Shown: positions 1 through 9,620 of the stretch, piece after piece | Position numbering within the stretch: the stretch's first letter is position 1 | How the letters are laid out: each line of letters begins with the position of its first letter | Assembly (NCBI RefSeq): GCF_004123835.1 | Contig: NZ_MZMU01000015.1 | Location: 310,001-374,000, forward strand | Origin: Rhizobium leguminosarum | GTDB taxonomy: Bacteria > Pseudomonadota > Alphaproteobacteria > Rhizobiales > Rhizobiaceae | Direction of reading: 5' to 3' | DNA length: 64,000 nt | Notes under the pieces: generated by a model | What the model saw: only the letters and a program-made list of their open reading frames with translations | Database searches by the model: none | Told to the model about the DNA's origin: nothing | Position numbers and translations under genes: made by a program

Positions 1-1
1 C

Positions 2-448
2 GGCTTCGCCAACCCTTACGTGCTCGCCGACAAGGACGTGGCGATCTATGCCGTGCTTGGGGTCATCGTCTGGAAATATTTCGGCTTTCACATGATGCTG
101 TTCATCGCCGGCCTGCAATCCGTCGACAAGAGCGTGCTGGAGGCCGCCGAAATCGACGGCGCCACCGGCTGGCAGAAGTTCCGTTACGTCACGCTGCCGC
201 TGCTCGGCTCGACCTTGCGTCTTTCCATCTTCTTTGCCGTCGTCGGCTCGCTGCAGCTCTTCGACATGATCATGCCGCTGACCGGCGGTGGGCCATCCAA
301 CTCCACCCAGACGATGGTCACCTTCCTCTATACCTACGGCGTCATGCGCATGCAGGTCGGCCTCGGCAGCGCCGTCGGCGTGGTGCTCTTCATCATCTGC
401 GTGACGCTCGCCTTCGGTTACAAAAGGATATTCATGCGCCATGACTGA
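2..448 (+). CDS. Sugar ABC transporter permease, MalF-like (5' end outside window)
   Basis: Inner-membrane permease of a CUT1-type sugar importer, missing its N-terminus because the window opens inside the gene. The frame is open from base 2. About 148 residues remain: hydrophobic helices around the EAA cytoplasmic loop (EAAEIDGATGWQKF followed by LP), which contacts the ATPase, then the MPLTGGGP segment typical of MalF-type permeases. It overlaps the next permease by 8 bp, so the two are probably translationally coupled. The binding protein is presumably upstream. Substrate cannot be told from the sequence. Confidence 0.93.
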   Translation, partial: GFANPYVLADKDVAIYAVLGVIVWKYFGFHMMLFIAGLQSVDKSVLEAAEIDGATGWQKFRYVTLPLLGSTLRLSIFFAVVGSLQLFDMIMPLTGGGPSNSTQTMVTFLYTYGVMRMQVGLGSAVGVVLFIICVTLAFGYKRIFMRHD

Positions 449-1289
449 TATGAGCTCTTCCATCCGCATGAGCACGTCCACACGCGTCTATCTCTACGTG
501 TCGCTGAGCCTCATTGCCGCGATCGTGCTCGTGCCGCTGCTGACGACGGCGCTCGGCGGCTTCAAGACCCTGGGCGACCTGCGCACCAATCCCTTCGGCC
601 TGCCGACGGAGTGGCAATGGGCGAACTACACCGATATCCTCTTCGGTGAACGCTATTGGCTGCAGATCGGCAATTCGCTGGTGATCGCCTCGCTCACCGT
701 CCTCCTGACGCTGATCGTATCGTCGATGGCGGCTTTCGCGTTTGCCCATGTCCGTTTCTTCGGATCGTCGTTCCTGCTCAATTATTTCCTGCTCGGCCTG
801 ATGTTTCCGGCGGCGACTGCGATCCTGCCGCTCTTCATCCGCATCCGCGATCTTGGCCTGCTCGATACTTATTGGGGTGTGGTGCTGCCGCAGGTGGCCT
901 TCGGCCTCGGCATGAGCATCCTGCTGTTTCGAAACTACTTCCGCAATCTTCCGGAAGAATTGTTTCAGGCGGCTTTTGTCGACGGCTGCGGTTATCTCCG
1001 CTTCTTCTGGCATATCTCGCTGCCGCTTTCGCGCCCGATCGTCGCCACCGTCAGCATCATTTCCTTCGTCGGCAGCTGGAACAGCTACATCCTGCCGCTG
1101 ATCATGCTGAACTCGGAATCCAAATATCCCTGGCCGCTTGGCATCATGGTCTATCGCGGCGAGTACGGCACGGAATGGCAACTGGTGCTGGCCTTCATCA
1201 CGCTGACCATCCTTCCCACCATCATCGTCTTTTTCGTCGCCCAGAGACACATCATCGCCGGTCTGACTGCCGGCGCCGTGAAGTCCTGA
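441..1289 (+). CDS. Sugar ABC transporter permease, MalG-like
   Basis: Second permease of the same CUT1 importer, 282 residues, the usual size for the MalG family. The first transmembrane helix lies at about residues 16-36, and the conserved cytoplasmic loop appears as [14 protein letters not shown] followed by LPLSRP. The ATG at 441 lies within the end of the preceding permease gene. The ATPase gene follows after 22 bp. Together these form a heterodimeric transmembrane pore energised by the UgpC-like ATPase. No substrate-specific feature is visible. Confidence 0.94.
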   Translation: MTDMSSSIRMSTSTRVYLYVSLSLIAAIVLVPLLTTALGGFKTLGDLRTNPFGLPTEWQWANYTDILFGERYWLQIGNSLVIASLTVLLTLIVSSMAAFAFAHVRFFGSSFLLNYFLLGLMFPAATAILPLFIRIRDLGLLDTYWGVVLPQVAFGLGMSILLFRNYFRNLPEELFQAAFVDGCGYLRFFWHISLPLSRPIVATVSIISFVGSWNSYILPLIMLNSESKYPWPLGIMVYRGEYGTEWQLVLAFITLTILPTIIVFFVAQRHIIAGLTAGAVKS

Positions 1290-1311
1290 GCCGAACCGTT
1301 GGAGTGCAATC

Positions 1312-2385
1312 ATGGCATCCGTTGAACTCACCGATATCAGCAAGACCTATGGCGCCGTCGACGTCATCCACGGCATTTCGCTTCATATTGAGGATGGGGA
1401 ATTCGTCGCTCTCGTCGGCCCGTCCGGTTGCGGAAAATCGACGCTGCTGCGGATGATCGCCGGCCTCGAGGAGATCACCGACGGCGAGATCTCCATCGGC
1501 GGCAAAGTCGTCAACGCCATGACGCCACGCGAACGCAACATCGCCATGGTCTTCCAATCCTACGCGCTCTATCCGCACATGACGGTTGCTGAAAACATGG
1601 GTTTCAATCTGAAGCTTGCCGGCGTTGCCAAACCCCAGATTGAGCTCCGTGTCGCGGAGGCTGCCCGTATGCTGGATCTCGCCGAGCTCCTCGACCGCAA
1701 GCCGGCCCAGCTTTCCGGCGGTCAGCGTCAGCGTGTCGCCATGGGCCGCGCCGTGGTGCGCAATCCGGCCGTCTTTCTGTTCGACGAACCGCTGTCCAAC
1801 CTCGATGCCAAGCTGCGCGTGCAGATGCGCTCGGAAATCAAGACGCTGCACCAGAAGGTCAGGACGACGTCGATCTATGTCACCCATGACCAGATCGAGG
1901 CAATGACGCTTGCCGATCGTATCGTCGTGCTCAATCAGGGCAGGGTGGAGCAAGAGGGGACGCCGCTCGAACTCTACAGGAAACCCGCCAATCTCTTCGT
2001 CGCCGCCTTCATCGGATCGCCGGCGATGAACATGCTCGAAGGCACGGTCGACGGCGAAAACGGTGAGCCAGCCGCCCGCCTCGGAGACGGCACGGCGATC
2101 CGCATCGCGCCGGACCGCAAGGTCAAGGCTGGCCAAGCCGTCACCATCGGCCTGCGCCCCGAACATCTCGTTCCCGGTGTCGCCGCCGGCACGCCGCTCG
2201 CCGGCCGGACGATGCTGGTGGAACCGACAGGCGCCCAGACCCATGTGGTCTTCGATCTTGCCGGCCAGCAGGTGACCGCCATCGTCGACGGCGAATATCC
2301 CGCCCGTTACGGCGCCGTGTTCGAGGCAAGTATTACGAGTGATCAGGTCCACGTCTTCGACCGCGGCACCGGTGTGGCGCTGTAG
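1312..2385 (+). CDS. Sugar ABC transporter ATP-binding protein, MalK/UgpC family
   Basis: ATPase subunit of the importer, 357 residues. Walker A is GPSGCGKST at residues 36-44, the ABC signature is [14 protein letters not shown], Walker B is [13 protein letters not shown] and the H-loop is [15 protein letters not shown]. The C-terminal 120 residues form the TOBE/MalK regulatory region. It lies 22 bp after the MalG-like permease and appears to be the last gene of this operon. It strongly resembles the ATPase at 20361, as is normal for this family, and such subunits can sometimes serve more than one importer. Confidence 0.95.
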   Translation: MASVELTDISKTYGAVDVIHGISLHIEDGEFVALVGPSGCGKSTLLRMIAGLEEITDGEISIGGKVVNAMTPRERNIAMVFQSYALYPHMTVAENMGFNLKLAGVAKPQIELRVAEAARMLDLAELLDRKPAQLSGGQRQRVAMGRAVVRNPAVFLFDEPLSNLDAKLRVQMRSEIKTLHQKVRTTSIYVTHDQIEAMTLADRIVVLNQGRVEQEGTPLELYRKPANLFVAAFIGSPAMNMLEGTVDGENGEPAARLGDGTAIRIAPDRKVKAGQAVTIGLRPEHLVPGVAAGTPLAGRTMLVEPTGAQTHVVFDLAGQQVTAIVDGEYPARYGAVFEASITSDQVHVFDRGTGVAL

Positions 2386-2800
2386 ACGCAAGAATGGGGC
2401 ATGCGAATCCTCGGCCTAGGTGATCGTCGAAACCTGCCCTCATCCTGCTGCTGCCACCTTTGCCTGGGTGATCGCGATCATTTCTGAGATGAACAGGTCC
2501 GATGCTTTCGCGCATACAGGTGATGCCGATATGGTCGCCTGGGTGGAATCGGCCGCAATGTGGACCGTCCTTAACGTGACCGAGCGATTGGCATCCATCG
2601 GCTACGGACTGATGCCGGGTCTAGCCAGCTTCCGGTACTTTTAAACCACCAGCTGCGCTCTATCTGAGTATTTCCTTCCGGAAATGGCTCCGCGAATGCA
2701 CGGCAAACGCCACCGGCCGTGGAGCGCTGGCAATTCGCCAAGAGCAGTCATCAACTGCGAATATCAGTCACCAATTGATCGCGATATTGGAGGTCAGAGA
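2386..2800. other. Intergenic stretch of 415 bp, no convincing gene
   Basis: A GTG-initiated frame at 2420-2644 could encode 74 residues, but it has no good ribosome binding site and I recognise no family. The end of the stretch drops in GC and carries the ribosome binding site (GGAGG at 2789-2793) of the next gene. It may be a decayed gene or an insertion boundary; no terminal repeats were seen. Confidence 0.5.
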
Positions 2801-3397
2801 ATGCAGCAACACCACTTGGGGATTTTGATTGGTGGCAGTTCGCATGTTGGAAAATCCACACTGGCGAAGAGCTTGGCTGTGGCGCTTGGTAGGGAACTCA
2901 TTTCCACCGACAAATTGGGCCGCCACCCCGGTAGACCGTGGCCGTCGCTCCGTCCCCAGGTAGCTGAATATTATTCACGTCTCTCCGATGATACAGTGCA
3001 TTGGTTTTTGAAGGTTCATCACGAGAATATGTGGCCGTACATATGTCAGATCATCGAAAATCAGAGGCGGCTTTTGAAGCCCTTCGTACTTGAAGGGTCA
3101 GCACTACGGCCGGAATATATGGTGAAACTCGACCAAAGCCTCGTCAGAAGCGTGTTTCTGTACGCAGAAGACGACTTCTTACATGCCCGCATGATGGAGG
3201 AAGCTGGCTACAAGGACGCCACTCAATCGGGCGCTTTGATCATCGAGAAATTTATCGAACGTTCGATCCGCGACAAGAGGGAAATGTTAGAGGCAGCGCG
3301 AAACGCCAAACTTCAGTGTGTTGATGTAGCTTACCCGGAAGCCCTTGAAGCCTTGGCCAAGGAACTCGCCGCTGCCTACTCGGTGGCCAATGAATAG
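2801..3397 (+). CDS. P-loop nucleotide kinase-like protein
   Basis: A 198-residue protein with a P-loop near the N-terminus (GGSSHVGKST, residues about 11-20) followed by a short helix and LISTDKLG, as in small-molecule kinases of the AAA_33 or 2-phosphoglycerate kinase-like type. FVLEGSALRPE in the middle may supply a second acidic site. The start at 2801 is chosen because GGAGG lies 7 bases upstream; an in-frame codon at 2684 lacks such a site. Base composition is clearly less GC-rich than the neighbours, suggesting acquisition. Substrate unknown. Confidence 0.75.
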   Translation: MQQHHLGILIGGSSHVGKSTLAKSLAVALGRELISTDKLGRHPGRPWPSLRPQVAEYYSRLSDDTVHWFLKVHHENMWPYICQIIENQRRLLKPFVLEGSALRPEYMVKLDQSLVRSVFLYAEDDFLHARMMEEAGYKDATQSGALIIEKFIERSIRDKREMLEAARNAKLQCVDVAYPEALEALAKELAAAYSVANE

Positions 3398-3540
3398 GGC
3401 GGATAACCAGCACCTTGCTCAAAAGACCGAAACAGACGGATGCGCGGCTAAGCCATTTGGTTTCTCAACGAAATCCGCTGCCACCGGACGTTGCCAATGC
3501 CACAAGTTGCACTATTGTCTGTCCGGCACGCGAAAACCTG

Positions 3541-4308
3541 ATGGTGGTTATGCCGGTAGTAACTCGATATCTCATTGACCGGGGTGACGGAGCCACGGTC
3601 GAGCTTTTTCAAGCTCAAGCCGCAAGCGAAACGCCCGCAGGAGCAATCCTATTTGTCCACGGCAATCAGGGTGGCCGTCTGCTTGGAGGGATAGAGGCGG
3701 TCAACAGCGGCGCATTGCTTCGGTTCTGTTCTGGTTTGAATATCACTGCGGCGGCAGTCTCGCAGCCTGGTTTTGGGGCGTCAGATGGCCCTCCAGATTT
3801 CTGCGGTCCCAAAACCCAGCAAGCGATCATAGCTGCTCTCGCTTTCTTGCGGGGCCAGCCTTCCGTCGATCCTGACCAAATTGTTCTTTATGGAAACAGT
3901 CGTGGTGCCGTTGCATCGGCAATGGTCGCCACCCAGGTTTCTGATCTGCGAGCAGTCATTCTATCCAGCGGCGTCTACGATCTTGAAGTCGCTTATCACG
4001 AGAGTTCAGACGGTTTGCGGTGGGCTATCGAGAAAGAGGCGGGCCTATCGAGAGAGGCTTTTCTGGCTCGCTCTGCATTGCATTATGCACCCGAAGTTCG
4101 GTCTGAGACGCTGTTGCTGCATGGAAAGCATGACGACCGTGCTCCGGTTGCCCAAGCCGAACTCTTCTCAAAAGCTCTGTCCAAAGCCGGAGTCCTGGCG
4201 ACGCTTCACGTCTTTGAGTGTGGACATCAAATTCCGAGGAACGACGTGCAGGGAGCTCTCAGGCCCTTCCTGCAAAGGGTGTTCAATTCCGTCGTAACGT
4301 ACCACTAA
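3541..4308 (+). CDS. Alpha/beta hydrolase (prolyl oligopeptidase-like fold)
   Basis: About 255 residues with alpha/beta-hydrolase marks in order: HGNQGG (oxyanion-hole strand), the nucleophile elbow GNSRGA, the acid in GKHDDRAP and a late histidine in ECGHQIP. This gives a complete Ser-Asp-His triad. No signal peptide is seen, so it is probably cytoplasmic. The start is uncertain: ATG at 3541 or 3550, or TTG at 3415, none with a strong ribosome binding site. It shares the low GC of the preceding kinase-like gene, 143 bp upstream, but an operon is unproven. Substrate unknown. Confidence 0.78.
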   Translation: MVVMPVVTRYLIDRGDGATVELFQAQAASETPAGAILFVHGNQGGRLLGGIEAVNSGALLRFCSGLNITAAAVSQPGFGASDGPPDFCGPKTQQAIIAALAFLRGQPSVDPDQIVLYGNSRGAVASAMVATQVSDLRAVILSSGVYDLEVAYHESSDGLRWAIEKEAGLSREAFLARSALHYAPEVRSETLLLHGKHDDRAPVAQAELFSKALSKAGVLATLHVFECGHQIPRNDVQGALRPFLQRVFNSVVTYH

Positions 4309-4395
4309 TGCCGCATGACAGCTTCGGGCAGCGGGAAAGTGACGAAAACCTAAAAGAGATTAAGCCCAAACCCGCCTCTTGAAGGAGGAGAAAAA

Positions 4396-4890
4396 ATGAA
4401 ACGCATCGAGATGGAGGTGAGCGGCGGCTGCCAGTGCGGTGCCGTGCGCTTCCACGCAACCGCTATGCTTGACAATTCGCATCTCTGCCATTGCCGCATG
4501 TGCCAGAAAGCCTCGGGCAACATCTTTGCCGCGCTCGTCGCCGCGCCCGATGATGCGCTCACCTGGACACGCGGCAAGCCGAGCGTCTGGAAGAGCTCGG
4601 AGCTTGTCGAGCGCGGCTTCTGCGCCAATTGCGGCACGCCATTGTTCTTCCACCACGTTGAAAACGGTCGCACCAACCTGATGATCGGTTCGCTTGACGA
4701 TCCGCAAGCCTTCTCGCCGCTTGCCAATACCTGTACCGAGAACATGGTGGCATGGTTCGATACGATCACGGGCATAGAAAATACCGGTGCGACCGAAGAC
4801 AACGGCGCGGACTGGGCCGCGGCGATCAAGGAGAGCAACAACCAGCACCCCGATCACGATACCACCTCATGGGCGGTGAGGGGGGCGTGA
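4396..4890 (+). CDS. GFA family zinc protein (glutathione-dependent formaldehyde-activating-like)
   Basis: A 164-residue protein with the cysteine pattern of the GFA/Mss4-like fold: GGCQCGAVRF near residues 11-20, then HCRMCQK, then FCANCGTPLFF, giving paired zinc sites. Some family members bind S-hydroxymethyl-glutathione, but most are of unknown function, so the name denotes family only. A good ribosome binding site (AAGGAGGAG, 4382-4390) precedes the ATG. Its stop codon overlaps the start of a second, truncated GFA copy (TGATG at 4888-4892). Confidence 0.88.
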   Translation: MKRIEMEVSGGCQCGAVRFHATAMLDNSHLCHCRMCQKASGNIFAALVAAPDDALTWTRGKPSVWKSSELVERGFCANCGTPLFFHHVENGRTNLMIGSLDDPQAFSPLANTCTENMVAWFDTITGIENTGATEDNGADWAAAIKESNNQHPDHDTTSWAVRGA

Positions 4891-5033
4891 TGGCTGAGTC
4901 CTATCCCGGCGGTTGCCAGTGCGGCGCTGTCCGTTGCGCTATTCCGAAAAGCCGTCGTGCGGAAACCAACGACAGCAACAGCGTACTTTCAAGATGTGCA
5001 CGCAGGGTGCCTGAGGGTCTGCTGTTTAGCTAA
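4890..5033 (+). pseudogene. Truncated second GFA-family gene
   Basis: Starting in the TGATG overlap with the previous gene, the frame reads MAESYPGGCQCGAVRCAI, matching the first zinc motif of the GFA family (GGCQCGAVRF in the upstream copy). After about 18 residues the similarity ends; the rest of the 47-codon frame has no later CxxC motifs. It looks like a tandem paralogue whose 3' part was deleted, with unrelated DNA joined. Translation is possible by coupling but a functional product is unlikely. Confidence 0.7.
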
Positions 5034-5163
5034 TTCGTGCCTCGACGCAGCCCGTCAGCTTCCGGCCCCGTAGCGGTCGTCTATCCAAGGCCAAGCCGAT
5101 GTCCGTTGTTGGTGCGCACCGGACAGCCGCCGGGCCACCCCGGCGGCCTACTGCCGCGATATA

Positions 5164-6096
<933 letters not shown>

Positions 6097-6122
6097 CTAT
6101 TTCTTAGGTGTTGAAAACCGGG

Positions 6123-7097
6123 TCACTCGCTGTCGAGCACTTGCAGAAGTGCGGCGATATAGCCGTAGCAGAAGGCAAATGCGGTGGCGGTCGGATCCTT
6201 GCCGCTGACGGTCGGCACATGGTCCGGCATCAGCATGTATTTGAAGCCCACCTCCTTATAGATCCTGGCCGAGCGGACCATGTCCATGTCGCCTTCTTCA
6301 GGGAAGGTCTCCATGAAGGACAGCTTGCCGCCGCGAATATTGCGGAAGTGAACATTGAAGATCTTGCCGCGCTGGCCGAACCAGCGGATGACATCGTCGA
6401 TTTCCTTGCCGGGATTTTCCAGCATCTCGCCGACCGAACCCTGGCAGAAATTGAGGCCGTGATACGGGTTTTCGCGCATCAGCACGAATTTCTTCAGGCC
6501 TTCCACCGTTCCCAGCACCCGCGTGACGCCGCGATAACCCGGCGGCGTATAGGGATCGTGCGGATGGCAGGCGAGCCGGACGCGGTTGCTTGCAGCGACA
6601 GGAACGACGCGTTCCAGGAAATAGTCGATCCGTTCCCAGTTTTCGTCTTCGGAAAGCACGCCGGCAAGACCAGGCTCGGCCTGCTGATCCGTCTTGTCCC
6701 AGCGGAAGCTGGCATTCAGCGATCCGCCGCGTCCCGGTTCATCCGGCGTGCGGGGAATGCCGATCAGGTTGAGATTGTACTTCACCGAAGGAATGCCGGC
6801 GGCTGCGACATTCTCGATCAGCTTGCAGACGGCGTCGATCTGTCTGTCGCGCTCGGGGCCGGCAAGCAGGATATCGGGATAGGAAGCCTTCTCGATCGGC
6901 TGCGAGGGCAGGGGCAATTGGATCATGTCGAGGATCAGGCCGAAGCTTTCGACCTTGTCGCGATGACGTTCAAGATCGGAGAGCGTCCAGCTGCTCGGCT
7001 TTCCCGGCGGGTCGGCGTTGATATGCTTCACACCCAGTTGCGCGAAGATACGATAATCGTCGTCGTCCCGCGCTGCGACCTGTGTTCCCAGATACAT
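6123..7097 (-). CDS. uxuA: Mannonate dehydratase (UxuA-like)
   Basis: A 324-residue TIM-barrel protein of the UxuA type, which dehydrates D-mannonate to 2-keto-3-deoxygluconate. Supporting motifs are KYNLNLIGIPR, RLACHPHDPY with metal-binding His, LNFCQGSVGEM, and NVHFRNIRG. The protein is somewhat shorter than E. coli UxuA but of normal size for the alphaproteobacterial group. First gene of a two-gene operon with kdgD; a 14-bp palindrome at 7122-7135 lies just upstream. Some UxuA-like proteins have relaxed or unknown activity. Confidence 0.85.
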   Translation of the reverse strand: MYLGTQVAARDDDDYRIFAQLGVKHINADPPGKPSSWTLSDLERHRDKVESFGLILDMIQLPLPSQPIEKASYPDILLAGPERDRQIDAVCKLIENVAAAGIPSVKYNLNLIGIPRTPDEPGRGGSLNASFRWDKTDQQAEPGLAGVLSEDENWERIDYFLERVVPVAASNRVRLACHPHDPYTPPGYRGVTRVLGTVEGLKKFVLMRENPYHGLNFCQGSVGEMLENPGKEIDDVIRWFGQRGKIFNVHFRNIRGGKLSFMETFPEEGDMDMVRSARIYKEVGFKYMLMPDHVPTVSGKDPTATAFAFCYGYIAALLQVLDSE

Positions 7098-7121
7098 TTG
7101 AGTCTCTTTCGAAATTACACA

Positions 7122-7141
7122 ATGTCATATGACATAATATG
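7122..7141. promoter_or_regulatory. Candidate GntR operator upstream of uxuA-kdgD
   Basis: A perfect 14-bp palindrome, ATGTCATATGACAT (7122-7135), overlaps the word GACATAATATG (7131-7141). The same 11-base word recurs at 7965-7975 in front of the divergent ABC importer. It lies 25 bp upstream of the uxuA start, between that gene and the GntR regulator, where an autogenous FadR-type repressor would act. The binding role is inferred. Confidence 0.6.
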
Positions 7142-7162
7142 AATTTTGAAGAGTGTCGAGCC

Positions 7163-7873
7163 CTATTGCTGCTCGGCGAGCATGCGGTAGCGGCGTTGGC
7201 TTGCCAGCATATGTGCGCGCATTGCCTGGCGGGCGCGTTCTGGATCCTGATCGGCAATCGCCGAGAGGATTTCGACATGTTCGGCATAAACCTTCTGAAG
7301 ATAGCTGCGGTCATTGGCTTCCGGCAGCGTCGGAAACTGGCCGCGGGGGATGGCTCTGGGGCCGAAATGGCGCAGGACATCGACATAGAATCGGTTGTTC
7401 GTGGCGGCGGCAATGGCCATGTGGAAGGCATAATCCGCTTCCACCGTTTGCTGTCCGGTTTCGATCAGGTTTGCCATTCTGCGGTTGGCTTCGCGAATCG
7501 CCGCCTCTTGCTCGGCCGTGCGGCGATAGGCGGCGATTGCCGCCGCTTCACCCTCGGCCGCCATACGAAACTCCAGCAATTCCAGGGTTTCCGGAATGCT
7601 TTTGATTTCCACCGGCGTCAGTGACAGGACCGAATGCGCCTTCGGATCCGCGACGAAGACGCCTTTGCCCTGGATCGGCTTGACGAAGCCTGCAGACCTC
7701 AGATCGGCAATGGCCTCGCGCACCACGGTGCGGCTGACGCCGAATGTCGCTTCAAGCTGCGGCTCGGTCGGCAGCTGGTCGCCGACCCGTAGCTTCCCCG
7801 TCTCGATCTGCGCCCGCAACTGATCGATGACCTGCTGCGCCAGTCTTTGCCGGCCACCGCCGAGTGTCGTCAT
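7163..7873 (-). CDS. GntR family transcriptional regulator, FCD (FadR) subfamily
   Basis: A 236-residue regulator: N-terminal winged helix at residues about 8-75 (GDQLPTEPQLEATFGVSRTV, then the wing QGKGVFV) and an all-helical FCD ligand domain at about 95-225 with the metal/ligand histidines (ADYAFHMAIA and EHVEIL). GGGGAG lies just upstream of the ATG. Placed between a uronate-type operon and a divergent importer, it probably represses both in the absence of a sugar acid; two matching operator-like sites support this. Confidence 0.92.
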   Translation of the reverse strand: MTTLGGGRQRLAQQVIDQLRAQIETGKLRVGDQLPTEPQLEATFGVSRTVVREAIADLRSAGFVKPIQGKGVFVADPKAHSVLSLTPVEIKSIPETLELLEFRMAAEGEAAAIAAYRRTAEQEAAIREANRRMANLIETGQQTVEADYAFHMAIAAATNNRFYVDVLRHFGPRAIPRGQFPTLPEANDRSYLQKVYAEHVEILSAIADQDPERARQAMRAHMLASQRRYRMLAEQQ

Positions 7874-7964
7874 TTTCCGCTCCCCAATCCCTTTGCATCA
7901 AGTCTCCCGCCTGGGTCTTGCAAATCATATCAGACTTCGATAAATCATAATACGACATACGGGC

Positions 7965-7977
7965 GACATAATATGTC
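7965..7977. promoter_or_regulatory. Candidate GntR operator upstream of the family-5 importer
   Basis: GACATAATATGTC is a perfect inverted repeat around a central A, 29 bp before the binding-protein start and in the shared promoter region with the gntR gene. Its first 11 bases are identical to 7131-7141 upstream of uxuA. Two further related half-sites (CATATCAGAC at 7926-7935 and ACGACATAC at 7952-7960) are nearby. Confidence 0.6.
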
Positions 7978-8005
7978 TTTTATAGTAGTCTAGGGAGGAC
8001 TGACA

Positions 8006-9601
8006 ATGAAGCATTTTTCTAGAGGCTTGTTCGTCGGCGCCGTGATCGGCGCCCTGACGATCGCTGCACCGCTCTCGCGGGCTGCCACCCCGCAGGACCA
8101 GCTGGTGGTCGGCACATCGCTGGCGCAGGTTCTGTCGCTGGATCCGCAGCAGGCCACCGAAGGCAAGGCGGTCGAGATCATGTCGAATCTTTACGATCGG
8201 CTGGTCGCCAGCACGGCGGACGGCAAGATCCTTCCGCAGCTGGCGGAAAGCTGGAAGGTTGACGACAAGGGCATCACATTTACGCTGCGCAAGGCCAATT
8301 TCGCCTCCGGGAACCCGGTGACCTCGAAGGATGTCGTCTATTCGTTGGCGCGGCTCCTGAAGATGGACCAGGCCGCCGCCGCCAACCTCAAGCGCGTCGG
8401 CTACGACAAGGACAATGTCGAAAAACTCGTCAAGGCGGTCGACGATCAGACGGTGCGGATCGATCTCTCCGACCAGGTGACGGCAGAGCTTCTGCTCTAC
8501 CGGCTGACGACGACGACCACTAGCGTGGTCGACAGCGTCGAGGTCGAGAGCCACGCCGTCGATAACGACTACGGCAACGCCTGGATGCGAACCCATTCGG
8601 CTGGCTCCGGTCCGTTCACCCTCAATCGCTGGTCTCCGAACGAACTGGTAATCCTCGATGCCAACAAGGATTATATGAGCGGCGCGCCGAAGATGCGTCG
8701 CGTCATCGTCCGGCATGTGCCTGAAAGCCAGGTCGAGCGGCTGATGCTCGAACGCGGCGATATCGACATTGCGAGCGCGCTGACCGCATCCGATCTCGCG
8801 ACGTTCAACGACAAGAAGGGCTTTGCTATCCAGCGTATTCCGACGGGCGGTTTCTACGTGCTGTCGATGAATGCCGGCAACAAATACCTCTCCAACCCGA
8901 AGGTTCGCGAAGCCATTGCCTATGGCATCGACTACAAGGGCATCGAAAAGACCATCATGGGTCCTTACGGGCGGGCGAGAAACGTTCCCGTTCCGGAGAA
9001 TTTCGAATATGCCATCCCCAATCCCGATTGGCATCTCGACGTCGAAAAGTCCAAGCAGCTGCTGAGCGAGGCAGGCTTCAAGGACGGCTTCTCGCTGTCG
9101 CTGAAGACCATCGCGCAAACGCCGCGCATCGATCTGGCCACCGCCATCCAGGCATCGCTGGCCCAGATCGGCATCAAGATCGACATCCAGCAGGGCAACG
9201 GCTCGGAAATCATTGCCGCCCATCGCGCCAGGGATTTCGATCTGCTGATCCCGCAAACCAGCGCCTATATGCCGAACGTGCTCGGTTCTATGGAACAGTT
9301 TTCCTCCAATCCCGACAACTCGAAGGAAGCCAACAATGCCGGCAACTTCGTCTGGCGCTCGGCCTGGGACATCCCGGAACTCACGGCCCTGACGGCGAAA
9401 GCATCGATGGAGCCGGACGCCAAGAAGCGTGGCGAACTCTATGTTCAGATGCAGAAGATGTTCGTCGAACAGAAGCCGGCGGTGCTTCCGCTCTTCGAGC
9501 GCTTTGAGCCGATCGTTCTGTCCACCAAGGTCGAGGGTTATGTTGGCCACCCGTCTCAGCTGACGCGTCTCGAGAACGTGACCAAGGTCGAAACTCAGTA
9601 A
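8006..9601 (+). CDS. Peptide-class ABC transporter substrate-binding protein (family 5)
   Basis: A 531-residue periplasmic binding protein. A signal peptide is clear (basic start, hydrophobic core, cleavage after PLSRA, about residue 26). Family-5 marks include SLDPQQATEG, LAESWKVDDKGITFTLRKA and the V-R-E-A-I-A-YGIDY segment. GGGAGG lies 9 bases before the ATG. It heads a complete five-gene Dpp/Opp-type operon. Members of this class carry not only peptides but also oligosaccharides and nickel; next to uronate enzymes a sugar-acid or oligo-uronide ligand is a reasonable inference. Confidence 0.93.
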   Translation: MKHFSRGLFVGAVIGALTIAAPLSRAATPQDQLVVGTSLAQVLSLDPQQATEGKAVEIMSNLYDRLVASTADGKILPQLAESWKVDDKGITFTLRKANFASGNPVTSKDVVYSLARLLKMDQAAAANLKRVGYDKDNVEKLVKAVDDQTVRIDLSDQVTAELLLYRLTTTTTSVVDSVEVESHAVDNDYGNAWMRTHSAGSGPFTLNRWSPNELVILDANKDYMSGAPKMRRVIVRHVPESQVERLMLERGDIDIASALTASDLATFNDKKGFAIQRIPTGGFYVLSMNAGNKYLSNPKVREAIAYGIDYKGIEKTIMGPYGRARNVPVPENFEYAIPNPDWHLDVEKSKQLLSEAGFKDGFSLSLKTIAQTPRIDLATAIQASLAQIGIKIDIQQGNGSEIIAAHRARDFDLLIPQTSAYMPNVLGSMEQFSSNPDNSKEANNAGNFVWRSAWDIPELTALTAKASMEPDAKKRGELYVQMQKMFVEQKPAVLPLFERFEPIVLSTKVEGYVGHPSQLTRLENVTKVETQ

Positions 9602-9620
9602 TACTCCAGGACAGCCGATC

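Noticed and set aside
2420-2644. 74-codon GTG-started frame after the first ABC operon
   Set aside because: No ribosome binding site or family resemblance; kept only as a note in the intergenic description.
5126-5147. GCCGCCGGG/CCCGGCGGC hairpin after kdgD
   Set aside because: Strong stem but no T-run on the minus strand and such stems are frequent in this GC-rich DNA; not called as a terminator.
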